Assembly: GCA_964431035.1 (NCBI GenBank)
Contig: CAYSIF010000008.1
Coordinates: 1-54,759, forward strand
From: Methanobrevibacter_A sp964431035
GTDB taxonomy: Archaea; Methanobacteriota; Methanobacteria; Methanobacteriales; Methanobacteriaceae
Reading direction: 5' to 3'
DNA length: 54,759 nucleotides
Every line of letters begins with the position of its first letter. The stretch's first letter is position 1. Of this stretch, positions 8,851 through 17,527 are shown in pieces. Both the position numbers and the translations under genes were made by a program. The notes below the pieces were generated by a model. It was not told where the DNA came from and did not search any database. It saw nothing but the letters and a program-made list of their open reading frames with translations.

Positions 8851-9162
8851 TTATCTGTCTTTTAGGAGAAGTTTGTATCCGCAGACTTCTGTTATGTAGT
8901 CATCGTTTAGGTTTATTACATGTGGTATTCTTTCAAGGTTGAATTCTTCTACTATTTCTGGTACGAATTCGTTTTCAAACCATGCTCGTAGTTCATCTAA
9001 TCCTTTTTCTTCTTCTTTTTTTAATGTTGGCATGGATTCTTCTAGTTTCTGAGTTAGTGCTTCTTTTGGTAGTTTTGTTTTTGTTTCGTAGAATCTTGTA
9101 AAGAGTGAGTATCCTTCGATTTCTAAGTAAACTTTATAGTATCCTTTTGTTGAGTCTATCAT
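8851..9162 (-). CDS. Hypothetical protein, 103 residues
   Basis: I do not recognise this family. The protein is soluble, acidic and charged, with a beta-rich start (YYKVYLEIEGYSLFTRFY) followed by a Glu/Lys-rich helix near residues 35-60 (KLEESMPTLKKEEEKGLDEL). AGGAG precedes the ATG at 9162 by about 10 bases, and the gene sits 20 bases upstream of the TMEM175-like pair on the same strand, so the three may be one transcript. No catalytic or metal-binding motif is visible. Confidence 0.6.
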   Translation of the reverse strand: MIDSTKGYYKVYLEIEGYSLFTRFYETKTKLPKEALTQKLEESMPTLKKEEEKGLDELRAWFENEFVPEIVEEFNLERIPHVINLNDDYITEVCGYKLLLKDR

Positions 9163-9270
9163 TATTATTTTTTCTCCTAAAAAAAAATTTTTTTATTTTA
9201 CACACCCTTTGTATATATTGAATATTTTTTCTATTTTTAAATATTTAATTATTTTTATTTAAAATTTTTT

Positions 9271-10257
9271 TTATAGATTTTCTTTGAAGAATTCTTCTAG
9301 TTTACTTGTTACTGTGTCTATGTATTCTTTAACCCAGTATGTTTGTATGTGTGTTGCTCCTTTAATTAGTAATAGTTCTTTATTTTCTGTGTTTGTTGCT
9401 TTTTGGAATGCTGAGTCTGTCATGTATTTTGTGTCTGCTTTGTCTCCTGCCATCATTAGTAAGGGTTGGTTTATTAAGTCCATTCTATCATCTACATCAA
9501 ATGCTAATAGTTTTGGTAGGGATTCTGTTGTGTATCTTGCATTTGAATTTGGATGTTTGTGTGTTATTCCATAGTATTCTACACCGTCACGGTATAGGCC
9601 TTCTGGAAGTGTTTTCATTAGTTCTCGTGTTTCTTCTTCTGTCATTTCAGGGGTTTCCCCTTCATAAATGATTTCACCTTTTAATAGTTTGTTTCTTGCT
9701 TCTGCTCCTTTTTGAAGTCTTTCATTTATTCCGTTTGTATCTGAGTCTAGGAATCCGTTTCTTCTTATTCTTCCTGTGTTAAACATTGATAAGACTGCTA
9801 CTGCTTTTATTCTTTTGTCTTCTTGTGCTGCAGCTAATGTGTATCCTGCTCCTCCACATATTCCAAGTGATCCTATTTTTTCCGTGTTTACATATTCTAA
9901 TGTGGTTAGGTAATCTATCATTCCTGAAATATCTTCTATCCTGTTTTCTGGATAGTCCCTGTTTCTTGGTTCGCCTTGGCTTCCTCCTTGATAGCGAGCA
10001 TCTGAGGCTAATGTGATGTATCCTAGTTCTGCAAGTTTTTGTGCATATAATCCTGCTACTTGTTCTTTACATCCCCCATTAGGATGTGCAACACTTATTG
10101 CAGAATATTTTTCATCCTTATTAAAGTTGGCAGGTAAATATAAGTTTCCTTCTACTTCTATTCCTCCAACAGTATAATTTACTTGTTTTATATTTACTTC
10201 CCCAGGTTTATTTTCAGTTATATGATTTTCATATACAAGATTAAGATTACTTACCAT
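9271..10257 (-). CDS. Alpha/beta hydrolase, dienelactone hydrolase-like
   Basis: This 328-residue alpha/beta hydrolase has an oxyanion-region motif SVAHPNGG and the nucleophile elbow GICGG near residue 143. The nucleophile is therefore Cys rather than Ser, as in dienelactone hydrolases. The probable acid is Asp in MMAGDKADT and the probable base is His in KGATHIQTYW near the C-terminus, with spacing normal for the fold. No signal peptide is present, so it is cytoplasmic. AAGGG precedes the ATG. The gene appears to be a single unit with its own promoter region and diverges from the dtd gene. The substrate is not deducible. Confidence 0.8.
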   Translation of the reverse strand: MVSNLNLVYENHITENKPGEVNIKQVNYTVGGIEVEGNLYLPANFNKDEKYSAISVAHPNGGCKEQVAGLYAQKLAELGYITLASDARYQGGSQGEPRNRDYPENRIEDISGMIDYLTTLEYVNTEKIGSLGICGGAGYTLAAAQEDKRIKAVAVLSMFNTGRIRRNGFLDSDTNGINERLQKGAEARNKLLKGEIIYEGETPEMTEEETRELMKTLPEGLYRDGVEYYGITHKHPNSNARYTTESLPKLLAFDVDDRMDLINQPLLMMAGDKADTKYMTDSAFQKATNTENKELLLIKGATHIQTYWVKEYIDTVTSKLEEFFKENL

Positions 10258-10382
10258 AAGTTTTACCCTTCTAAAAAAAAAAATTTTTCTAAAATTATTT
10301 AATGTATAATATTTTTTATATATTTGATATAATAATTTTTATTTAAAATAAAAAATATAAACTATGTTTAGTGAAAAATAGT

Positions 10383-10823
10383 ATGAAATTAATAGTTCAA
10401 AGAGTTACAAATGCGAAAGTTGAAGTTGATGGTGAAACTACTGGAGAAATACAGGAAGGATTAATGGTTCTTGTTGGATTTGGAGAAAATGATACAGAAA
10501 AAGAAGCAGATTATCTAGCAGGAAAACTTACAAAACTTAGAATATTTCCAGATGAAAATAACCGTATGAACCGTTCAGTTCAAGATATTAATGGTAAATT
10601 ATTACTTGTTCCACAATTCACATTATATGCTTCAACAAAAAAGAACAGACCCTCATTTCATAAAGCATTAAGTCCAGATAAAGCCACTGTTTTATTTGAT
10701 TATTTTAAAGAAAAATGTGGAGAAATTGTACCTGTAGAATCTGGCGTGTTTGGTGCTTATATGAATGTTAGTTTATTAAATAATGGTCCTGTAACTATAA
10801 CACTTGAAAAAGAAAACATTTAA
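10383..10823 (+). CDS. dtd: D-aminoacyl-tRNA deacylase, bacterial/eukaryotic DTD type
   Basis: This 146-residue protein matches the DTD fold from end to end. It begins MKLIVQRV, carries the conserved core PQFTLYAS (usually SQFTLYAD), and has the Gly-cisPro motif as NGPVTITLE. The enzyme removes D-amino acids, and glycine from tRNA(Ala), from mischarged tRNAs. The ATG at 10383 is chosen because GTGA lies 8 bases upstream and family members start with this motif. Most archaea rely on the unrelated DTD2/GEK1 enzyme, so this bacterial-type copy may have been acquired by transfer. It stands alone on the plus strand, divergent from the hydrolase gene. Confidence 0.93.
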   Translation: MKLIVQRVTNAKVEVDGETTGEIQEGLMVLVGFGENDTEKEADYLAGKLTKLRIFPDENNRMNRSVQDINGKLLLVPQFTLYASTKKNRPSFHKALSPDKATVLFDYFKEKCGEIVPVESGVFGAYMNVSLLNNGPVTITLEKENI

Positions 10824-10911
10824 ACCAATATTATTATATCCTTGCAAGATAATTAATAGGATTTAGTATCTTCTTTTTTATAAAATATAATCACTTCATC
10901 CATTATTTTAT

Positions 10912-11160
10912 TTAAAAATCTTTATTATAACTATTTGATGAGATTAAATCAACATGACAGTTAAATTCCTTTTCTAAATCATTTATTAGAGACATATATT
11001 TAATTAATGAATTAACATCCTCATCATCCATTATAAAATCTAAATCACTATCTTTTGTTGCTTCATCTTTAGCATATGATCCAAAAAGACCTAAACTATT
11101 TACCCATTTAACTGCTATTGGAATAGTTCTTTTTTTAATATCGTCAAATGTTAAAATCAT
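10912..11160 (-). CDS. MNT-type nucleotidyltransferase domain protein
   Basis: This 82-residue minimal nucleotidyltransferase has the signature GLFGSYAKDEATKDSDLDF followed by DLISS, which gives the G-S...D-x-D catalytic set plus the third Asp. Such domains usually pair with a HEPN partner in toxin-antitoxin modules, where the MNT protein AMPylates the HEPN toxin. No HEPN gene is adjacent here. The protein ends shortly after the third acidic position, so it is slightly short for the family. Its ATG overlaps the helicase stop by 4 bases (ATGA), so translation is coupled. Whether it still functions is open. Confidence 0.75.
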   Translation of the reverse strand: MILTFDDIKKRTIPIAVKWVNSLGLFGSYAKDEATKDSDLDFIMDDEDVNSLIKYMSLINDLEKEFNCHVDLISSNSYNKDF

Positions 11161-14100
11161 AATATTGTATTGTTTTTTATATTTTTACATATTTTGTTGT
11201 AGTCGCAATAGTTGCAGTTGTGTTCTTCTTTTGGTTGTTTTGGGAATTCTCCTTGGATTATTTTTTCTGCTACTGTTTCTAAGTCTTCATTTACGTGTTG
11301 TATTTTTTCTATGTCTACTGGCATTTCTACTTCTGCATTGTTTTTTAGTGCTAGTATTGATAGGCCTGTTATTTGGTAGTGTGCATATTTTGGCATTTCT
11401 TTTATGGAATTATAGTATACATATAACTGTCTTGCATAGTTTTCTTTATGATTTACAACATTGTCTTTTTCCGTGTTTTTGTAGTCAATTATTTTAAGTG
11501 TTCCATCAGGTTTTTCAATTACAAGGTCGATGAAACCATTTAAACGATAGTGTTTATGTGATAAGTTAAATGGGATTTCAGTACCAACAACCTTAAAATT
11601 ACTACCAAAATTATCCCAATAATCTGCAACATTTTTACGAATATCTCGAATATTTTCATCATCTTCATTTTTAACATCAAATTTATCAAAAACATTCTCA
11701 ATTTCCTGAGAGATAATATCAGAGTTTACAGTTTCAATACCAGAATCCTTACTTATATTTCCAAGATTTTCAAGTATCTCATGAATAATAGTACCATGAA
11801 TTAAAACCTCTTTTGTAGGTAACATTAAACCATGAATACTATCTAATTTAAACCTATAAGGACAGAATAAATAATTATTATATCTTGAAAAGCTTAAATC
11901 AATAATTTCACCTAAACCTTTATGAGTAAGATGTTGACAAGATGGTAAATTATCATAGTTTAACTTTTCAAACTCATCAAATTCTTTTAATTTCCCTATA
12001 AAACTTGATGATTTTATAAATTTTTTATCTTCTGTGTCTTCATGTGGAATACTTGAAAGAACTAGAAGGTCTCTTGCACGAGTCATTGCAACATAAATAA
12101 CACGTTCTTCTTCCCTCATGTATACTTCTTCATCATTTCCATCATGATTTTTATATTTAAAGAACTTGTTTGGAAGAATATTGTAATTAGTGAAGAATCC
12201 ATATTTGCTTTTAACTTCTGGTTTTTCTTTATATTTTCTTGGGAATTTATCTTCTTCAAATGAGGGTAAAATAACAACTGGGAATTCTAAACCTTTAGCT
12301 TTATGAATAGTTAAAATATTAACACCAGTATCTGTATCTTCCTCAACAGAAGCAGAATACAGTTTTAAGAAACTGTTTAAATACCATATGAAACCATTTA
12401 AATCATGTTTATCTACAATTTCTTCATAATTATGAATGATACGTGTGAAGTATGCAATATTAGAGATTTGGTTTTCAGATATTTTATGGAAGTAATCTCC
12501 AAGTAAATCATATAATAAACTTAAAATACTATAATCATTATCTTCATAAAATTCTTTTTTAAGATTGTTTAAGTTTAAAATAAAATTAATATCATTTGTA
12601 TTTGTAAAACCTAACTCTTTTAACCCTTTTTCGCCTAAGTTGCTTAAATCATGCACTAAATCTTTAGCTCTTTTAAATACTTCTGATAATACTTCATCTT
12701 TTTCATCAAAAATCTTATTAAATGATCGTCTTTTACTTGAGCCTTCAAAGTTAGGTGATACTTCATTTTCTATTTTAATAATATTTCCTTGATATTCATC
12801 TTCAATTTCAGATAAGATTTTAACAGATTCAGGAGAAAAAGCGTAAAATTCTTTAAAAGTGTCACTTGTAAAGAATTTAAGGTTTAACCATTCTTTTTCA
12901 AAACTTGTGAAAACTGGAGGGTTAATTCTTCTAATATATGATAATAATGCTACACATATTTTAATTTCATTTACATCTTCTAGTTTTTCTGGAACATCCA
13001 AGTTAAATGGAATATTATTTTCTTCTAGAACATCTAATTTTCTCCCAATACTTAAACCATTAACAGAATTCATATTACGGAAGAGTATACCAACATCTGA
13101 GTATTTTTCAATTTTACCATTATCTTTAAGATGGTTAATTAATTTACTAATATTTGAAAATTCAATATCTTTAACCTCATTTCTGAAATTTCTAATTTTA
13201 AATGGTTCCTGTGATTCTTCTTTTAATGTTTCAATTGGTACATTGTTTTCATGTTTTTTTAGTGTATCTGGCATGTTTTCTAGGTAGAATATTTTTCCAC
13301 CATCTCCACGGTAGGATTTTAAATCTTTGGAGTATTCTTTGCTACGGTATTTTTTAATGAATTTTTCTGTGAAGTTAACTATTTCTGATTTAGAACGATA
13401 ATTTGTATCTAGTACTATTGGTTTGCAATTGTTTTTATTTGCAAATTCTGAAAAGTATGTTGAATTGGATCCTCTGAATCCATATATGCTTTGATCTGCA
13501 TCTCCTACTACTGTGAATGTTTCTATTGGATAGTTTTCTATTAGTGCATCGAATATTCTATCTTGTATTGGATCTATGTCTTGGTATTCATCTACTAGTA
13601 TGTTTTTAAATGGGAAGTCTTTTATTTTATCTGATTCTAAAAATTCACATGCTCGTATTTGTAGGAAATTATAATCAATAAGATTATCCTTTTTAAGTAG
13701 TTTTAGGAATTTTGGATAGGATAATACTATTTTTTTAAGTTTTGCATTGTACCAGTCCTCTTTGAAGTTTTCTTTAACTTCATCTTGTGGGAAGTTTATT
13801 ACTTCACCATTACCATTTTTCTCTAAATGATCTATGAAGTCTAGGTATTCTTTGCTTACTGGATATTCTTCTTTTATATATTCTAATAATTTTTCATAGT
13901 CTTCTATTTCAAATACTGTGAATTCATTGTATAAGTCTAGGACTTTTACTAGTTCACTTCCACCCATGTATGCTTCACTATGAAATCCAAGTTTCTTTTT
14001 GTTTTTTCTAAGAAACATTATCATTCTTTCGTTAAACTCATCATCACTAGTTAATAGTTTGTATTGTGTTTCATCATATTCATCTAGTATTTTTTTACAG

Positions 14101-14366
14101 AAACTATGAATTGTGCTTATTTGCATGTGACTTAAGGTTTTTTCACTTATATCCTCATCTTCTAATAGTCTTAGTTTTAGTTCATCTGTTGCTTTGTTTG
14201 TAAATGTGATTACTAGTAGTGTTTCTGGATTGATTCCTTTTTTTAGTAAGTATTTTATCCTCTCTATTAGTACACGTGTTTTTCCTGCTCCAGGTCCTGC
14301 ATCTATTAGTGTGAATTTTTCATCAGATTTTATTGCTATATTTTGACTTTCATTTGAAACTAACAT
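11157..14366 (-). CDS. UvrD/AddA-like helicase-nuclease
   Basis: This 1069-residue superfamily 1 helicase carries a C-terminal RecB-type nuclease. The helicase motifs are AGPGAGKTRVL (Walker A, about residues 23-33), LVDEYQDID (about 258), GDADQSIYGFRGS, TNYRS, TIHKAKGLEFPVV (about 688) and YVAMTRARDLLVL. The nuclease part shows GTIIHEILE, GFIDLV and IIDYKN (about 957). Four cysteines, one in FCPYRF near residue 835 and three in the C-terminal CNYCDYNKIC, resemble the iron-sulfur nuclease of AddB and Cas4. The likely role is double-strand end processing or foreign DNA degradation. GGGAGG lies 11 bases before the ATG. No AddB-like partner is nearby, so it may act alone. Confidence 0.92.
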   Translation of the reverse strand: MLVSNESQNIAIKSDEKFTLIDAGPGAGKTRVLIERIKYLLKKGINPETLLVITFTNKATDELKLRLLEDEDISEKTLSHMQISTIHSFCKKILDEYDETQYKLLTSDDEFNERMIMFLRKNKKKLGFHSEAYMGGSELVKVLDLYNEFTVFEIEDYEKLLEYIKEEYPVSKEYLDFIDHLEKNGNGEVINFPQDEVKENFKEDWYNAKLKKIVLSYPKFLKLLKKDNLIDYNFLQIRACEFLESDKIKDFPFKNILVDEYQDIDPIQDRIFDALIENYPIETFTVVGDADQSIYGFRGSNSTYFSEFANKNNCKPIVLDTNYRSKSEIVNFTEKFIKKYRSKEYSKDLKSYRGDGGKIFYLENMPDTLKKHENNVPIETLKEESQEPFKIRNFRNEVKDIEFSNISKLINHLKDNGKIEKYSDVGILFRNMNSVNGLSIGRKLDVLEENNIPFNLDVPEKLEDVNEIKICVALLSYIRRINPPVFTSFEKEWLNLKFFTSDTFKEFYAFSPESVKILSEIEDEYQGNIIKIENEVSPNFEGSSKRRSFNKIFDEKDEVLSEVFKRAKDLVHDLSNLGEKGLKELGFTNTNDINFILNLNNLKKEFYEDNDYSILSLLYDLLGDYFHKISENQISNIAYFTRIIHNYEEIVDKHDLNGFIWYLNSFLKLYSASVEEDTDTGVNILTIHKAKGLEFPVVILPSFEEDKFPRKYKEKPEVKSKYGFFTNYNILPNKFFKYKNHDGNDEEVYMREEERVIYVAMTRARDLLVLSSIPHEDTEDKKFIKSSSFIGKLKEFDEFEKLNYDNLPSCQHLTHKGLGEIIDLSFSRYNNYLFCPYRFKLDSIHGLMLPTKEVLIHGTIIHEILENLGNISKDSGIETVNSDIISQEIENVFDKFDVKNEDDENIRDIRKNVADYWDNFGSNFKVVGTEIPFNLSHKHYRLNGFIDLVIEKPDGTLKIIDYKNTEKDNVVNHKENYARQLYVYYNSIKEMPKYAHYQITGLSILALKNNAEVEMPVDIEKIQHVNEDLETVAEKIIQGEFPKQPKEEHNCNYCDYNKICKNIKNNTIL

Positions 14367-14403
14367 AGAAAAAAATTGCCTCCCATTATTTAATTTTTTT
14401 TAT

Positions 14404-14664
14404 TTAGTGGTGGTGTCTGGCTTCATAATATTCATCATAATAATAATCATAGTAGTCGTCATAGTCGTCTCCATAGCCACTACTACTGTGTGAGCTTCCA
14501 CTACTACTACTGCTACTGTGTGAGTAACTTGGACTGTAACTACTGTAACTTGAACTGTGATATGTGCTAGTGTTGTGATCTGGGAAGAGATATCCCCATG
14601 CCATTGCTATTAAAAATATTCCTATACAACAGCAACATATTCCTTTACATAAATCATCATCCAT
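14404..14664 (-). CDS. Small membrane protein with Ser/Tyr/His-rich tail
   Basis: This 86-residue protein has an N-terminal cysteine cluster (CKGICCCC) leading into one transmembrane helix. A low-complexity tail of Ser, Tyr, Gly and His follows, and it ends in Asp/Tyr repeats and three histidines. I do not recognise a family. The tail could bind metal or interact with the cell wall, but this is conjecture. GGGGGG precedes the ATG, and the upstream DUF2085 gene ends 5 bases before it, so the two are one transcript. The compositional bias is far from its neighbours. Confidence 0.65.
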   Translation of the reverse strand: MDDDLCKGICCCCIGIFLIAMAWGYLFPDHNTSTYHSSSYSSYSPSYSHSSSSSSGSSHSSSGYGDDYDDYYDYYYDEYYEARHHH

Positions 14665-14669
14665 ATTCT

Positions 14670-15002
14670 TTAAAACCCCCCAACGTATATGTAGAATTTA
14701 AATGCTTTAACAAAAATACCTAATCCTAAGCCACCAAGCAAACCAGTAACAAGTCTTAAAGTATTATTACTTTCACGATATCCTAAATATTGTGTTAAAC
14801 CATCAACTCCTGCAGGAACATTAAGTAAAATACTGAAAAGCACCATACTCCAAGAGTAATCCACATAGAAAAAGTAAGTGTATATAAAATATGCAAAAAT
14901 ACTTATATAGTATCCTGTGCATCTACTACAAACTGGAAACTGATGGTCTGCTATAAAAAAGCTACGTTCCGGTTTTCTGTGACAAATATAATCAAAAATC
15001 AT
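14670..15002 (-). CDS. DUF2085 family membrane protein
   Basis: This 110-residue protein matches the DUF2085 pattern. It has CHRKPERSFFI followed by HQFPVCSRCTGYY, giving conserved Cys and His positions near a membrane surface, then three hydrophobic helices with GVDGLTQYLG and ESNNTLRLVTG. The family is widespread in archaea and bacteria with no assigned activity; the Cys-x-x-Cys and His suggest metal or redox binding. GAGGT precedes the ATG. It is followed directly by the Ser/Tyr/His-rich membrane protein on the same strand. Confidence 0.85.
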   Translation of the reverse strand: MIFDYICHRKPERSFFIADHQFPVCSRCTGYYISIFAYFIYTYFFYVDYSWSMVLFSILLNVPAGVDGLTQYLGYRESNNTLRLVTGLLGGLGLGIFVKAFKFYIYVGGF

Positions 15003-15131
15003 ATAAAAACCTCTTTACATACTCACCCAAAAAAGAAAGAATTTAATATTTTTTTATAAAAATTAATATAGATTTTTTAATATATATTGTTTAGGTTTAA
15101 ATTGCTTTCATAATACCAACAATGAAAATTT

Positions 15132-16409
15132 CTATTTTTCATATAATTCCTTTTCTAAGTCTAAAGCATTTGTTTCATAACCTAAGTCAATGAATCCACA
15201 TGCATCATCAATGTTTTCTTTACTGAAATCATAAGATTTGATTTTGAAATAGATATAATATAAACTATTAACAAAGCCATAATATTGTCTTTCTTCTGGC
15301 CCTATATGATATAAAATCTTATATTTAACCATATCATTTAAGAAATTATCTATTACACTTAACTTTTCATCATCAGATATTTCTTCTAAATCTTTCTTAT
15401 TAAAACTATTTAATTTATTATTTCCTAATTTTAACAATAATGAATCATAATTTAGTTTAGATATTAGATTTAAAACGGATCTCATCTCTTTTTTACCAAT
15501 TTCATTTATGGCTTCCATAACTCCTTTTAAAGCTATATCTCCAGTAATTTCATCTTTATCATTTAACCAAAAGGTAGAATCTCCAATTTGTTGCATAATT
15601 AAAGGCAAACCATTAGAAAACTTAGTGAAGATATTTAATGCCTCATCACTACATTTAATATATCCTTTTTCAAATGTATCTTTGAAAAAATCTTTCACTT
15701 CATCATCACTGAAAGGAAGTAAATCTTCCTGATTAAATATACGGCCAAAAGATGGTTCTTTAAGAACAAACTCCTCAAGTTTTAATGGATAACTTGCAAA
15801 TAATATGTATAATTTAAGATTTAAATTATCTTTTACTGCAATAGAATCTGCAAAATTTTTATACCAATCTACAAAACGTTTAGATTCAGTTAAACCATTA
15901 ATATCATCAATAACAAGAAATATGCCATTTTCTTTATTTAATTTATTGATTAAATTTTGCATATAATATGGAAAATTTTTAATAATATTATCTGAATCAT
16001 CAGCTGTGGTTTTAAACTTGAATTTAACTACTTTAAAATCTAAACTTTCTATATTACCAAATATTTCTTTAACTAATTCTTTTACATCATTAGTTGGTAT
16101 TTTTTCAAGTATTTCATTTATTATAGCATCAACTAATTCATTTAATGTATTAATACCTTTAACTGAAACATAAATTCCAGTCATGCCGAATTTTTCCTCA
16201 GCACATTTCATTGTAAATTTTGCAAGAGATGTTTTACCAATACCCATATCTCCTGTTAAAAAGAAATGTTGAGTTTTAGATGAAGTAGCTAGATTTGTAT
16301 ATCTTAAAATCTTATTAACACTAGAAACTCTTCCTTTAAAATTTTCTGGTGAAACAGGTTGCCTAACTTCAAAATAAGTTTCTTTATCTAATGTATCATA
16401 TTCAAGCAT
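15132..16409 (-). CDS. AAA family ATPase (AAA_16/ORC-like)
   Basis: This 425-residue ATPase has Walker A GDMGIGKTSLAKF at about residue 53 and a Walker B-type FLVIDDINGL near residue 165. The sequence FKGRVSSVNKILRY before the P-loop is like the AAA_16/ORC-type entry motif (R-x-x-E/V-x-x). The later half is helical and resembles a winged-helix or STAND-like extension, with no clear effector domain. GTGGGTTATTT precedes the ATG. It is a single gene with long flanks and I cannot assign a function; signalling or mobile-element roles are possible. Confidence 0.75.
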   Translation of the reverse strand: MLEYDTLDKETYFEVRQPVSPENFKGRVSSVNKILRYTNLATSSKTQHFFLTGDMGIGKTSLAKFTMKCAEEKFGMTGIYVSVKGINTLNELVDAIINEILEKIPTNDVKELVKEIFGNIESLDFKVVKFKFKTTADDSDNIIKNFPYYMQNLINKLNKENGIFLVIDDINGLTESKRFVDWYKNFADSIAVKDNLNLKLYILFASYPLKLEEFVLKEPSFGRIFNQEDLLPFSDDEVKDFFKDTFEKGYIKCSDEALNIFTKFSNGLPLIMQQIGDSTFWLNDKDEITGDIALKGVMEAINEIGKKEMRSVLNLISKLNYDSLLLKLGNNKLNSFNKKDLEEISDDEKLSVIDNFLNDMVKYKILYHIGPEERQYYGFVNSLYYIYFKIKSYDFSKENIDDACGFIDLGYETNALDLEKELYEK

Positions 16410-16489
16410 AAATAACCCACATCAAACTTTCTTTTATATTTATTCTGATTTTTATAATGAATTTAATTATAATTATGTTTTAAAATATT

Positions 16490-16550
16490 ATCCTCACCTT
16501 GTATACACACACCTATTAAATTTATGCGCATAAATACGTATATACATATA
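16490..16550. repeat. Degenerate copy of the TATACACACACCT/ATGCGCAT repeat
   Basis: This intergenic stretch contains TATACACACACCT followed by ATGCGCAT, the two conserved blocks of the tandem repeat at 30442-30616. It lies upstream of the AAA ATPase starting at 16409 and downstream of the gene ending at 16578. It may be a regulatory site; similarity was found by eye only. Confidence 0.45.
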
Positions 16551-16577
16551 ATATTTTTCATTAAAATGATTATTTTT

Positions 16578-17288
16578 TTATTCCATTACAATATTAGACA
16601 TGTTAAAAGGTCTTTTATCCTCAAAAATCACTTTTCCATCATGTATTATAACAATTTTGAAATGGGTGACATTTAATAATTCTCTAGACCAGAATGTTGA
16701 ATAACCGCTATACATTTCAACATCACCATGATAATTACTATTACTATAATACTCACCGTTACGATAGCCCTCATCAACAATCATTACATCAGTTTTATTA
16801 TTTATTAATTCCCCATTATGTTCATATTGGATTAATTCATCACCATTATACAAATAAGTTACAACTTCCGATCCAATAAGATCCTTTGAAACACCATCTA
16901 AATTAAAAAAGATTCTATAAGCATAACGACTATCTGAGTCCTCATCAACATATTTATCATTTATATAATCCCCAATTTCTGTTTCAAAACTATGAAACGT
17001 AATACTTTCACCAATAGTACTTGGTGAATTAGAAATAGTACCTCCTGTACCAAAATTACTAGGTACATGAATAGTGTAACTTGCAATAAAAATACCACAT
17101 ATTATTATAAAAATAAGACATATCCATAGAAAAATCATAGTAGGTGTGCCCATAGATTTATGATAATCTATATATCCTTCTTTAATAATTTCACGGCGTG
17201 TTTTATAATTTTCATCAAATCCACAGTTAGGACAATCCATATCAGGAATTGGTAATTCTGCACCACATTTTCTGCATTTTTTAGTCAT
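16578..17288 (-). CDS. Zinc-ribbon membrane protein with extracytoplasmic domain
   Basis: This 236-residue protein begins with a zinc ribbon (CRKCGAELPIPDMDCPNCGF, about residues 4-23). One transmembrane helix follows (about residues 54-77, MIFLWICLIFIIICGIFIA), and then about 160 extracytoplasmic residues predicted to be beta-rich. The zinc-ribbon-plus-helix layout is common in methanogen membrane proteins of unknown role. I chose the ATG at 17288 because the G-run GGGGGA lies about 8-10 bases upstream and the zinc ribbon begins immediately. No enzymatic motif is visible in the outer domain. Confidence 0.65.
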   Translation of the reverse strand: MTKKCRKCGAELPIPDMDCPNCGFDENYKTRREIIKEGYIDYHKSMGTPTMIFLWICLIFIIICGIFIASYTIHVPSNFGTGGTISNSPSTIGESITFHSFETEIGDYINDKYVDEDSDSRYAYRIFFNLDGVSKDLIGSEVVTYLYNGDELIQYEHNGELINNKTDVMIVDEGYRNGEYYSNSNYHGDVEMYSGYSTFWSRELLNVTHFKIVIIHDGKVIFEDKRPFNMSNIVME

Positions 17289-17324
17289 TATTAAAAGTTC
17301 CCCCTTTTTCAATTCTAGATACAT

Positions 17325-17527
17325 TAGAAGATATTATTATATTTGTCTTTTAAAATTTGAAGATATGATTTGTAAATTTAATCATACAATAAGAACCGTT
17401 CATACAGAGATATTGTAAGGGTACCCACACCTTCTACATTTTTTTACGCATAAAAAGAAGTATGTTAATATATCTATATAAATATATATTAAAATTGTTA
17501 CATCACATACAAAGTGGGTGAATGATA
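17325..17527. promoter_or_regulatory. Divergent promoter region
   Basis: This 200-bp region separates the zinc-ribbon gene (minus) from the 304-residue gene (plus). TATATCTATATAAATATATA near 17470-17490 is a likely TATA element for the plus-strand gene. GGTGA at 17517-17521 is its ribosome binding site, placing the start at 17528. A TTACGCATAAAAA block recalls part of the dispersed repeat, weakly. Confidence 0.45.
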
